From: an uncultured Holdemanella sp.
Lineage (GTDB): Bacteria > Bacillota_I > Bacilli_A > Erysipelotrichales > Erysipelotrichaceae
DNA: 51,118 bases
NCBI RefSeq assembly: GCF_934772795.1
Contig: NZ_CAKVMR010000008.1
Coordinates: forward strand, 1 to 51,118
Reading direction: 5' to 3'
Below, piece after piece: positions 21,654-28,978 of the stretch. Both the position numbers and the translations under genes were made by a program. The notes under the pieces are model-generated. The model did not search any database. It worked only from the letters and a program-made list of their open reading frames with translations, and was not told the DNA's origin. Numbering within the stretch: the stretch's first letter is position 1; each line of letters starts with the position of its first letter.

Positions 21654-23507
21654 ATGGCGAATGTATTAATATGTTTATCGGCTTCTAAATATAATTCTAG
21701 AGTTATTGATAAGGGAGCTCAAATTGCGAAAATCAATCATGCAGTGTTGAGTGCTGTTTTTGTGCAAACTCCAAAATATGAGGGGATGAGTGCGGCATTG
21801 AAGAGTTGTTTACGTGAAAATATTAAGTATGCAGAGAGTAAAGGGGCAAAAGTAACAATTCTTTATGGGCAGAATGTATTACCTCAGCTTGTAGAATATG
21901 TGAATGTTTCTCAGGTGAGTTGTGTTGTTTTAGAAAAGAATTTGGCGAAACAAGCATTAACTAAGCTGAAAGATATTGATGTATATTCCGTAAATTATCC
22001 ACAGGATTATCGACGCTTGTTTTATTTTGACTTTAATTCTTTTAATCTGTCATTCAAAGATATGTTAAAGATGATTTTGATTCTTGTTCTTTGTACACTT
22101 ATTGGCAAGGGATTTATGCATTTTCAATTCTTGATTACGACGCCTATTATGATTTATATCTTGGGCATTGTGTTTGTATCGATTTGGACAAGTGGATATA
22201 TCTATAGTTTATTGGCGTCTTTATTTTCGGTGTTGTGCTTTAACTTTTTCTTTACATACCCCTACTTTTCTTTGTTGAGTGATCCAAGCTATATTACGAC
22301 ATATATTGTTATGTTTGTGGTGGCCATGTCATCTAGTTCATTAATGACAAGATTAAAGAAACAGTCTTATGAGAATGCCAAACAAGTGTATCGTACGCAA
22401 GTCTTATTGGAAATGAGTCAAATGCTTCAAAAGGCGAATGATGTGAATGCGATCTATGCGTCTATGTTAAAACAGCTACATAAATTGTTGGACACAGATC
22501 TAGTTTTGTATCCACATAATGATGAGCCTATTCTATTAGGACAGTGTCCTTTAGAAACGGATATTGTAGCTTGGGTTTATGAAAATAGACATGAAGCAGG
22601 TAAAACGACAAGCTATCATTCGGATTCGATGTGTTTATATTTACCAATCAATGGAACGCAGGAAGTATTAGGTGTTGTTGGAATTGTATTAAAAGATAAG
22701 ATAGATCCTTTTGAAAAGAATCTTTGGATTGCGATATTAGATGAGTGTGGTATGGCTTTAGAGAAGGAAATGATTCGTTTAGAAAATCTAAAGATTGAGC
22801 AGCAAGCCAAACAAGAGGCGTTGCGAGCGGATTTATTACGTATGATTTCGCATGATTTAAGAACGCCATTAACATCGATTTCTGGTAATGCGGGTTTATT
22901 ATTGGAAAATGATAGTGCATTTACTTTAGAAAAAAAGAAGGAATTGTATCAGGATATTTATAATGATGCGATGTGGTTGTATGATTTGGTTGAGAATTTA
23001 TTGTTTATAACGCGTATTGAGAATGGTACGATGCAGCTGAATTTACAACCAGAAATGATTGAGGACATCTTTAGGGAGGCCATTCATCATTTGGGTCGTA
23101 ATAAACGTAAACATAATATTTCTATGCATTTAGAGGATGATTTATTGATGGCTAATATGGATGCACGCTTGATTATTCAGGTTTTAGTGAATTTAATAAA
23201 TAATGCGATCAAATATACGCCTGAAAATTCAAATATTTCTTTGAATGCCAAACGGGTTGAGGATAAAATCTTAATTGAAGTTCAAGATGATGGAAATGGT
23301 GTATTACATCCTGAACAATTGTTTGAGATGTTTTATACAGAGAACAATCGAAGTGGAGATACAAGACGTGGTATGGGTCTAGGTTTATCTTTGTGTAAGT
23401 CGATTGTTCAATCGCATGGTGGTACGATTTGGGTTGAGAATGTGAAGCCGCATGGGGCTTGTTTTAAGTTTTTGTTGGAGGCAGTGGAGGTAAAGTTGTA
23501 TGAATAA
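21654..23507 (+). CDS. kdpD: KdpD-like sensor histidine kinase lacking the N-terminal KdpD domain
   Basis: The 617-residue protein starts with a universal-stress-protein-like domain (residues 1-~110, ANVLICLSASKYNSRVID). It continues with four close membrane helices of the DUF4118 type (~125-230), a GAF-like region, and a histidine kinase core: H-box MISHDLRTPLTSISG near 400, N-box NLINNAIKYTP, and G-boxes DDGNGV and GMGLGLSLCKSI. Standard KdpD is ~890 residues and begins with a Walker-A-bearing KdpD domain, which is absent here. No kdpFABC genes are nearby; instead it is divergent from ktrB-ktrA, so it probably controls that system. It overlaps the response regulator gene by eight bases. GTG 21630 is a possible longer start. 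Confidence 0.85.
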   Translation: MANVLICLSASKYNSRVIDKGAQIAKINHAVLSAVFVQTPKYEGMSAALKSCLRENIKYAESKGAKVTILYGQNVLPQLVEYVNVSQVSCVVLEKNLAKQALTKLKDIDVYSVNYPQDYRRLFYFDFNSFNLSFKDMLKMILILVLCTLIGKGFMHFQFLITTPIMIYILGIVFVSIWTSGYIYSLLASLFSVLCFNFFFTYPYFSLLSDPSYITTYIVMFVVAMSSSSLMTRLKKQSYENAKQVYRTQVLLEMSQMLQKANDVNAIYASMLKQLHKLLDTDLVLYPHNDEPILLGQCPLETDIVAWVYENRHEAGKTTSYHSDSMCLYLPINGTQEVLGVVGIVLKDKIDPFEKNLWIAILDECGMALEKEMIRLENLKIEQQAKQEALRADLLRMISHDLRTPLTSISGNAGLLLENDSAFTLEKKKELYQDIYNDAMWLYDLVENLLFITRIENGTMQLNLQPEMIEDIFREAIHHLGRNKRKHNISMHLEDDLLMANMDARLIIQVLVNLINNAIKYTPENSNISLNAKRVEDKILIEVQDDGNGVLHPEQLFEMFYTENNRSGDTRRGMGLGLSLCKSIVQSHGGTIWVENVKPHGACFKFLLEAVEVKLYE

Positions 23508-24231
23508 AGTTCAGATCTTAGTAATTGAAGATGATATTGCGATTGGAAATTTGATTACGACAACTCTAGAGATGGAAAATTATCAATTTCGTCTGGCAAA
23601 AACAGCTAAGCAAGGAATCATGAATGTACTTTCTTATAATCCCGATATTATGCTTCTAGATTTAGGATTGCCGGATATGGATGGGTTGGAAGTTATAAAG
23701 AAGGTTCGTTCTTGGTCGAATATTCCAATTATTGTGGTTTCGGCAAGAAGTGAAGATCAAGATAAAGTGCAAGCTTTAGATTTGGGGGCTGATGACTATT
23801 TGACAAAACCATTTTCAGTGGATGAGTTGTTGGCAAGGTTAAGAGTAACAATTCGAAGATTAAATAATAGTCAGACTAAAAGTGTGAATGAGAGTGTGTA
23901 TGAAAATGGCAATCTTACAATCAATTATGCGCAAGGTTGTGTATATGAGAATGGTCGTGAAATTCATTTAACGCCTATTGAATATAAATTATTGTGTGTT
24001 TTAGCTAAAAATACAGATAAGGTATTAACACATAATTATATTATGGGTGAAGTATGGGGAAGTGTTCAAGGTACAGAAACACCAAGTCTAAGAGTGTTTA
24101 TGGCAACTTTACGCAAAAAGATTGAGCCGGATACTTCGAATCCAAAATATATTCAGACGCATGTAGGTGTTGGATATCGTATGTTGCGTCAGACAGAAAA
24201 AGCAGGGCAAACGAGCGAATCACTATCATAA
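23500..24231 (+). CDS. kdpE: KdpE-like OmpR-family response regulator
   Basis: The 243-residue protein has a receiver domain (residues 1-~118) with acidic pocket EDD near 9-11, phospho-acceptor Asp in MLLDLGLPD near 54, and the conserved Lys in LTKPF near 104. A winged-helix output domain follows (~130-230, HLTPIEYKLLCVLAKN and SLRVFMATLRKKIEP). It is translationally coupled to the kinase by an eight-base overlap. Its likely targets are the TTAAGA repeats at 21569-21616 and 19494-19530. About ten extra residues at the C-terminus are encoded by the terminator stem. Confidence 0.9.
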   Translation: MNKVQILVIEDDIAIGNLITTTLEMENYQFRLAKTAKQGIMNVLSYNPDIMLLDLGLPDMDGLEVIKKVRSWSNIPIIVVSARSEDQDKVQALDLGADDYLTKPFSVDELLARLRVTIRRLNNSQTKSVNESVYENGNLTINYAQGCVYENGREIHLTPIEYKLLCVLAKNTDKVLTHNYIMGEVWGSVQGTETPSLRVFMATLRKKIEPDTSNPKYIQTHVGVGYRMLRQTEKAGQTSESLS

Positions 24232-24253
24232 TGGTAGGGTTCGCTTTTGTTTT
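24214..24253 (+). terminator. Long terminator overlapping the kdpE stop codon
   Basis: AGCGAATC (24214-24221) pairs with GGTTCGCT (24238-24245), with a further inner stem CTATCAT/ATGGTAG and a T-rich tail. The left arm and the stop codon are part of the coding sequence. Confidence 0.8.
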
Positions 24254-24332
24254 AGAGAATTATCGATAAAATAATGCTTATAATTCTCTAAAATGCATAG
24301 ATTTAATGTAACTTTAGAGGATTATAAGCATT
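24250..24332. repeat. Three-box repeat with two mutually exclusive hairpins
   Basis: Box 1 TTTTAGAGAATTAT (24250-24263) is perfectly complementary to box 2 (24280-24293). Box 2 with its left flank (24273-24292) is also complementary over 20 positions to box 3 (24313-24332), with one G-U. Boxes 1 and 3 therefore compete for box 2. No gene follows on the plus strand; the gene on the other side ends at 24394. It could be a termination region, a decayed element or a structured RNA. Confidence 0.7.
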
Positions 24333-24393
24333 TTTGATCATTTTATTAAAAATATTACGAAACTATTTAGGTACTGAAACCAGAATTGTCTTA

Positions 24394-24771
24394 CTAGTGT
24401 CTTCGCATGTTTAGATAGAGTGAAATAATAATTGTGATAACGCCAAATGTGATGAGTGCCATAATGGTTTTATTGATGCATAAAAGGATCAATATGCTAA
24501 ATAGGCTGACAATCGCAAATAGGAAGAGTTCAATTTTTAATAGAATGGGATACATCAACAATGAATCGCGGAAACTAATTTTTTCGTATTGTGGTTCATT
24601 GTTTTTTAATAGTCTTTTTTCGTATATAAATAGAATTTGGCTAAAGAGCACGACAAAAATAAGGTATACCAGATTAAAAAAGATTTCTTTTGAGAAGAGT
24701 GCACCGCACGTTAAAAACATGACAAGAATGGTTCCGATTCTTGGCAGGTACACATAATAATTATATTTCAT
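24394..24771 (-). CDS. Hypothetical membrane protein, 125 aa
   Basis: The protein has four hydrophobic segments: RIGTILVMFLTCGALF, IFFNLVYLIFVVLFSQILFIY, LFLFAIVSLFSILILLC and IMALITFGVITIIISLYL. It ends in MRRH. A charged loop (EKRLLKNNEPQYEKISFRD) separates the second and third. I do not recognise a family. GGAAATAACC precedes the ATG, which is only a modest ribosome site. It stands alone, divergent from csoR-copA with a ~90-base gap; no shared function is evident. Confidence 0.55.
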   Translation of the reverse strand: MKYNYYVYLPRIGTILVMFLTCGALFSKEIFFNLVYLIFVVLFSQILFIYEKRLLKNNEPQYEKISFRDSLLMYPILLKIELFLFAIVSLFSILILLCINKTIMALITFGVITIIISLYLNMRRH

Positions 24772-24812
24772 ATGGTTATTTCCTTTATTTAATTATGCCA
24801 TAATCATTTCAC

Positions 24813-24841
24813 TTGAAATATACCTATAGGGGGTATATTAT
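24813..24841 (+). promoter_or_regulatory. csoR-copA promoter with CsoR operator in the spacer
   Basis: TTGAAA (24813-24818) and TATTAT (24836-24841) are 17 bases apart. The spacer holds the palindrome ATATACC-TATAG-GGGGTATAT (within 24817-24839), which matches the known CsoR site type. Apo-CsoR bound there would cover the promoter, and copper would release it. Confidence 0.85.
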
Positions 24842-24860
24842 TATGAGCGAGGTGAAATAT

Positions 24861-25154
24861 ATGGGGGATTGTTGTCATAAAAAACATCAGCCTAGAGATG
24901 AGCAGGAAATTAAGCAGTTAACGAATCGTCTTCATCGTATGGTAGGACAATTAAATGGAATTGAGAATATGTTGAAGGAGAATCGTTATTGTGGAGATAT
25001 TTTGGTGCAGGTAGCGGCTGTAGAGAGTGCTTTGCAGGCATTTGGATATATTGTTTTGCAGGAACACTTAAATACGTGTGTCGTTGAGAATGTGCAAAAT
25101 GGAAATACGGAAATCATGAGTGAGGTTATGGATTTAGTAAAGAAGTTAAAGTAG
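24861..25154 (+). CDS. csoR: Copper-sensing repressor CsoR
   Basis: The 97-residue all-helical protein has the CsoR/RcnR copper pattern: Cys in NRYCGDILVQVAAVESAL, then HLNTC about 25 residues later (Cys-x-His-x3-Cys, CsoR type W-X-Y-Z). The N-terminal CCHKKH may add metal ligands. The start ATG 24861 is chosen because GAGGTG (24849-24854) precedes it. An in-frame ATG at 24843 would lie upstream of the expected transcript start. It is nine bases ahead of copA and shares its promoter. Confidence 0.9.
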   Translation: MGDCCHKKHQPRDEQEIKQLTNRLHRMVGQLNGIENMLKENRYCGDILVQVAAVESALQAFGYIVLQEHLNTCVVENVQNGNTEIMSEVMDLVKKLK

Positions 25155-25163
25155 GTGGTTTTA

Positions 25164-27872
25164 ATGGAAGAAAAATTTGATGTGACAGGCATGACTTGTG
25201 CGGCTTGTCAAGCCAATGTAACTCGGGCAGTGAGTAAGTTGGACGGTGTGAGTCATTGCGATGTTTCTTTATTATCGAATTCAATGAAGGTTACATTTGA
25301 TCAAGAAAAGGTAAATGAACAAGTAATTTGTGAAGCTGTAAAACAAATTGGTTATGGAGCTAGTGTTCATGGTGAAAAGGGCGAGGTTCGTAAGGAATGG
25401 CAGAATCGTCAGGACAGGGTTGAATCGGATCAAAAGAGTGCCAAACAAAGGTTGATTTTGAGTTTAGTTTTATTGGTTCCTTTACTTCTAATTGCGATGG
25501 GTCCTATGGTAGGCCTTCCAATTTTAGAGGGTATGGAATGGATGATGGTTTCGGCTTTAACGCAGTTGATTCTTTGTCTGTTCATATTGTTTATTCAAAG
25601 ACATTTCTTTATTACAGGATTTAAGGCTTTGATAAAAAAATCCGCAAATATGGATTCTTTAGTTGCGATAGGTTCGGGTGCAAGCTTTGTATATGGCTTG
25701 GTTGGTATTTATCAGATGGCCTATTATTTTGGTGCGCAAAATATGGAAATGGCCCATATGGCTATGCACTCTTTATACTTTGAGTCGGCAGCTACGATTG
25801 TGACTTTGGTCAGTGTTGGAAAGTATTTGGAGTCTAGATCCAAGGCGAAAACGAGTGATGCCTTAGATAAATTGGTGGATTTAGCACCGAAAAATGCGAC
25901 TGTTTTAAGGGATGGTCAAGAGATTGTTGTGTCGAGTGAAAGTATTCGAATTCATGATATTGTCGTCATTCGTCCTGGACAAAGAATTCCTGTAGATGGA
26001 AAAGTGATTTCGGGTACAGGTTATGTGGATCAATCAGCGATTACGGGTGAGAGTCTTCCGGTTGAAAAGAATGTGGGAGATTCAGTGATTTCTGCCACAA
26101 TGAATGAGAATGGTACGTTTCAGTTTGAGGCTGAAAAGGTTGGTCAAGATACGACTTTGGCAAAGATCATTCAGCTCGTGGATGATGCGGGTAATTCAAA
26201 AGCTCCAATCGCTCGTTTGGCGGATAAAGTGAGTGGTGTATTTGTTCCTGTCGTGATTGCGATATCATTGATTACTTTGATTGTATGGTTGATCAGTGGT
26301 CAAACGATTCAATTTGCCCTATCCAATGCGATTAGTGTCCTTGTGATTTCTTGTCCTTGTGCCTTAGGTTTAGCTACGCCTGTCGCAATCATGGTTGGTA
26401 CGGGTAAGGCTGCAGAAAATGGAATCTTAATTAAGTCGGCTGCCATTTTAGAACAGCTACATTCGATTGATACGATTGTATTGGATAAGACGGGTACAAT
26501 TACTTCAGGAAAGCCAAGTGTGCAAGGTATTAAGTTATATGAAAATATAAGTACAAATGATTTCATTTCCGTTGCGGCTAGCTTAGAGAGTGGCTCTTTA
26601 CATCCTTTGGGACAGGCTATTGTAGAGTATGCGAAGGAAAAAAACAGTAAGCTTCAACAACCAGAAAACTTCACAAATATTTCGGGTCGTGGTATTCAGG
26701 CAAGTCTAAATGGACATGTGTATTTGGCTGGAAATAAAAGGTTATTGGAAGAAAATAACATTGAACTAAATGAAACAGTGTTAAGTGATTTGGATGCTTA
26801 TGCGAGTTTAGGTCAAACACCATTGATTTTTGTGGAAGATCAAAATGTGATTGGTTTAATTAGTGTGGCGGATACTATTCGTAGTACGAGTCAGGTTGCA
26901 TTAGAACAATTTAAAAAGAAGAATATGCATGTGGTTATGTTGACTGGAGATAATCAAAAAACGGCGAATGCGATTGGTAAATCTTTAAGTGTAGATGAAG
27001 TGATTAGTGATGTGTTGCCACAAGATAAAGAGAGTGTAATTCGTAAGCTTCAAGAACAAGGTAAGAAGGTTATGATGGTGGGTGATGGTATCAATGATGC
27101 GCCTGCTTTAATGCGTGCTGATATTGGCGTTGCGATTGGCGCTGGAACGGATATTGCCTTGGATAGTGCGGATGTGATTTTAATGAAGAGTTCTTTATTA
27201 GATGTTGTGACGGCTATTGATTTATCAAGTGATGTCATCAAGAATATCAAGATGAATTTATTCTGGGCTTTCTTCTACAACATTCTTGGAATTCCAGTTG
27301 CGGCAGGATTATTATATCCAGCCTTTGGCTTAAGATTATCACCGATGATTGGTTCGGCATGTATGTCTTTGAGTAGTGTTTGTGTGGTCACAAACGCATT
27401 AAGACTTCGTTATTTTAAACCTAAAGTTCAAAGTGAAGAAGTAGAAACATACACAATGCATATTGATGGTATGTCTTGTGGGCATTGTGCATGGTTAGTA
27501 GAGGATGCTTTAAAGAAGGTTCCTAATGTAAAAAATGTGCGTGTGGATTATAATTTAGGTAAGGCCGATATTGATTATGTACAACAAGTAAATAAGGTAG
27601 CTTTAAAACAAGCAGTTAGAGATGCGGGTTATATTCCCGTTGAATATAAGGAGGAAAAGAAAATGAAAAAAGTAGTAACAGTAGATGGTATGATGTGCAT
27701 GCATTGTGTGGCACACGTAAAGGATGCCTTAAGTAAAGTAGAAGGCGTAAGTGATGTAGTGGTTAGTTTAGATGAGAAAACAGCTACATTAAATTGTACA
27801 GAAAATGTCACAGATCAGATGTTGAGTGATGCCGTGACAAATGCGGGTTACACAGTTATTTCTGTAAAATAA
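25164..27872 (+). CDS. copA: Copper-exporting P1B-type ATPase CopA with three metal-binding domains
   Basis: The 902-residue protein has an N-terminal heavy-metal domain (GMTCAAC), eight membrane helices, the TGES actuator motif (AITGES), the copper-binding helix CPCALG, phosphorylation site DKTGTIT, nucleotide-domain SLHPLGQ and hinge GDGINDAP. It exports Cu(I). Unusually, two further heavy-metal domains follow the last helix at the C-terminus (GMSCGHC near 766 and GMMCMHC near 843). A perfect ribosome site and an in-frame ATG in front of the last domain suggest that it is also made separately (see the nested entry). Together with csoR it forms a two-gene copper operon. Confidence 0.93.
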   Translation: MEEKFDVTGMTCAACQANVTRAVSKLDGVSHCDVSLLSNSMKVTFDQEKVNEQVICEAVKQIGYGASVHGEKGEVRKEWQNRQDRVESDQKSAKQRLILSLVLLVPLLLIAMGPMVGLPILEGMEWMMVSALTQLILCLFILFIQRHFFITGFKALIKKSANMDSLVAIGSGASFVYGLVGIYQMAYYFGAQNMEMAHMAMHSLYFESAATIVTLVSVGKYLESRSKAKTSDALDKLVDLAPKNATVLRDGQEIVVSSESIRIHDIVVIRPGQRIPVDGKVISGTGYVDQSAITGESLPVEKNVGDSVISATMNENGTFQFEAEKVGQDTTLAKIIQLVDDAGNSKAPIARLADKVSGVFVPVVIAISLITLIVWLISGQTIQFALSNAISVLVISCPCALGLATPVAIMVGTGKAAENGILIKSAAILEQLHSIDTIVLDKTGTITSGKPSVQGIKLYENISTNDFISVAASLESGSLHPLGQAIVEYAKEKNSKLQQPENFTNISGRGIQASLNGHVYLAGNKRLLEENNIELNETVLSDLDAYASLGQTPLIFVEDQNVIGLISVADTIRSTSQVALEQFKKKNMHVVMLTGDNQKTANAIGKSLSVDEVISDVLPQDKESVIRKLQEQGKKVMMVGDGINDAPALMRADIGVAIGAGTDIALDSADVILMKSSLLDVVTAIDLSSDVIKNIKMNLFWAFFYNILGIPVAAGLLYPAFGLRLSPMIGSACMSLSSVCVVTNALRLRYFKPKVQSEEVETYTMHIDGMSCGHCAWLVEDALKKVPNVKNVRVDYNLGKADIDYVQQVNKVALKQAVRDAGYIPVEYKEEKKMKKVVTVDGMMCMHCVAHVKDALSKVEGVSDVVVSLDEKTATLNCTENVTDQMLSDAVTNAGYTVISVK
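27663..27872 (+). CDS. copZ: Nested CopZ-like copper chaperone, in frame inside copA
   Basis: ATG 27663 is in the copA frame (codon 834) and is preceded by AAGGAGG (27648-27654) with an eight-base gap, the best ribosome site in the operon. Translation from it gives a 69-residue heavy-metal-associated protein, starting MKKVVTVDGMMCMHC. Sixty-nine residues is the normal size of free CopZ. Either copZ was fused to copA by loss of the copA stop while its own start was kept, or both products are made on purpose. The ribosome site is seen in the sequence; the separate product is inference. Confidence 0.65.
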   Translation: MKKVVTVDGMMCMHCVAHVKDALSKVEGVSDVVVSLDEKTATLNCTENVTDQMLSDAVTNAGYTVISVK

Positions 27873-27951
27873 AGAATCATAAAAATAAAAAAAGTCAAGA
27901 CTTGTAAGCGGATTCAGAATATTCTATGATAGACGTCGAGGGAGACGCAAA

Positions 27952-28107
27952 ATGGAATGTTTTATTGATGGGAAATCCACTTGCGAAAGAACTTTCTGGA
28001 ATCGTTTGAATGTTTTAGCTAACTTTCAACAAAAAGAAATGATAATGGATGGCTTGAAAGTTCGTGTTGCAGAAAGTATATATTGGATTCAACCAAAGAA
28101 AGGATAG
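27952..28107 (+). CDS. Small hypothetical protein, 51 aa
   Basis: The frame ATG 27952 to TAG 28107 encodes a 51-residue soluble protein (MECFIDGKSTCERTFWNRLN at the start, ESIYWIQPKKG at the end). A GAGGGAGA ribosome site lies seven bases upstream. I do not recognise the family. It sits alone between copA and a repeat-rich region. Two Cys and three aromatic residues in a short chain suggest a folded small domain. Whether it is expressed is uncertain. Confidence 0.45.
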   Translation: MECFIDGKSTCERTFWNRLNVLANFQQKEMIMDGLKVRVAESIYWIQPKKG

Positions 28108-28129
28108 TTCGTTTGAATTATTCTTTTTT

Positions 28130-28221
28130 TTTGACAGTTAGATTACTTAAAAATCTCAATATTATCTTTATATAAAGCAAAAATAAATGTTTTTAACACG
28201 AATAAAATGTTGTATGGGATT
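28130..28221. repeat. Dispersed repeat, copy A
   Basis: The copy starts TTTGACAGTT and ends ATAAAATGTTGTATGGGATT, with a central small palindrome CTTTATATAAAG. It is followed 111 bases later by copy B with the same ends. Copies C and D share both ends but carry a longer hairpin. Apart from these repeats and the small RNAs I see no gene between 28108 and 28609. Confidence 0.8.
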
Positions 28222-28240
28222 TTGATAGAGTTGGAATTTA

Positions 28241-28335
28241 TTTGACAGTTGAATTACATAAAAGTGTTAATATATGCTTTATATAAAGCGTAAATGATTG
28301 TTTTTAGAACTAATAAAATGTTGTATGGGATTCTA
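28241..28335. repeat. Dispersed repeat, copy B
   Basis: Same ends as copy A (TTTGACAGTT and AATAAAATGTTGTATGGGATT) around the palindrome GCTTTATATAAAGC. A and B lie in tandem with a 111-base offset and about three-quarters identity by eye. Confidence 0.8.
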
Positions 28336-28381
28336 ATATTTTATTGTGGAAATACATTTGGTTTATCTGTATAATACATAT

Positions 28382-28477
28382 AGAGAACGACTACTGGAAA
28401 AGCAGTGGTTACTCTGAAATTAAATTAATGCTGAAGCACTAATCTTTTTCCATTGTCAGTGGGGATTAGTGCTTTTT
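28382..28477 (+). ncRNA. Candidate orphan small RNA
   Basis: A TATAAT at 28370-28375 is followed by ~95 bases that fold into a hairpin (ACTACTG / CAGTGGT, 28390-28410) and end in a strong terminator, GCACTAATC (28436-28444) with GATTAGTGC (28464-28472) and five T. No reading frame lies inside or directly after it, so it is not an ordinary leader. The -35 is weak (TTGTGG, 20 bases upstream). It may be a small RNA or a leader left behind after loss of a gene. It does not match a riboswitch class I know. Confidence 0.4.
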
Positions 28478-28552
28478 GTATTTTTCTATAATAATTAATG
28501 CGATTTTTGTTGTTTTCATTGATAAAAGAATGCAATGTGGTACAATATAAAT

Positions 28553-28648
28553 GAAAAGAGAGCATCTAATAAGGAGTTCTCCTTGGGAAAAATTATAGTT
28601 ATGAAAAAACTACTTCAGTTTCCTGCAAGAATGTTGAGGTAGTTTTTT
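28553..28648 (+). ncRNA. Candidate type I antitoxin RNA
   Basis: Promoter TTGATA (28519-28524) and TACAAT (28541-28546), with a 16-base spacer, start a ~95-nt RNA near 28553. The RNA ends at the terminator 28604-28648. It converges with the toxin gene on the minus strand and overlaps its last codons. It also contains CTCCTTGGG (28579-28587), which is exactly complementary to CCCAAGGAG, the Shine-Dalgarno region of the toxin message (28815-28807). The RNA can therefore pair with the toxin message at the ribosome site and at the 3' end. This is the plan of par/fst-type antitoxins. The RNA itself is predicted, not shown. Confidence 0.6.
28604..28648. terminator. Bidirectional terminator shared by toxin and antitoxin
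   Basis: AACTACTTCA (28608-28617) pairs with TGAGGTAGTT (28635-28644; one G-U), with six T on the right and six A on the left. On the minus strand the last twelve codons and the TAG stop of the toxin gene form the stem and loop. Confidence 0.85.
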
Positions 28649-28798
28649 CTTATGTCTTTTCATTTTATTTATTTGTTTGTCCATATCTTCAATTATATGA
28701 AGTAGATTTAAAATTGCTTTAGCAATCTGAACTAATCTGTGGACAATCACTAACAAAATTGACAAGAATATTGTTACAAATATTAAATATCCATACAC
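28610..28798 (-). CDS. Candidate type I toxin, 62-aa membrane peptide
   Basis: The GTG start at 28798 has a perfect AAGGAGGTGAT ribosome site seven bases upstream. The product has one hydrophobic N-terminal helix (YLIFVTIFLSILLVIV), an amphipathic helix (HRLVQIAKAILNLLHII) and a very basic tail (NKMKRHKKKLPQHSCRKLK). The last part of the gene is the bidirectional terminator itself. Small size, membrane helix, basic tail, structured leader and a convergent RNA with matching sequence are the marks of type I toxins such as Fst, TxpA and BsrG. I do not recognise it as a known member of these families. Toxicity is inference. Confidence 0.6.
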   Translation of the reverse strand: MYGYLIFVTIFLSILLVIVHRLVQIAKAILNLLHIIEDMDKQINKMKRHKKKLPQHSCRKLK

Positions 28799-28930
28799 AA
28801 TATCACCTCCTTGGGGCTATGGAACTCAAGCGTTTTCGTAACTTGGAGCCCCTGTGACGGTATCAATGACGATTAATACAGCCGTCCCTAGGAGAACTAC
28901 CTTAGGCACCCTATTGTCTGCTCTTAATTG
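28799..28930 (-). promoter_or_regulatory. Structured 5' leader of the toxin message
   Basis: On the minus strand the leader contains a hairpin with arms GGGGCT and AGCCCC plus inner CAAG/CTTG (28853-28814), directly in front of AAGGAGG. A second stem GACGG/CCGTC lies further upstream. A weak promoter (TTTAAT and CATAAT, 16-base gap) may lie at about 28935-28965. A loosely related copy of the antitoxin palindrome (AGGAGAACTACCTT, plus strand) lies at 28901-28914. Leaders that hold the ribosome site in structure are typical of type I toxin messages. Confidence 0.5.
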
Positions 28931-28978
28931 AATTATGTCATGTAGCGTTAGTAATTAAATGGAAGAGTTAACAATTTA

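Noticed and set aside
28382..28477. Known riboswitch or T-box leader
   Set aside because: No downstream gene and no match to a motif I can name; treated only as a candidate small RNA.
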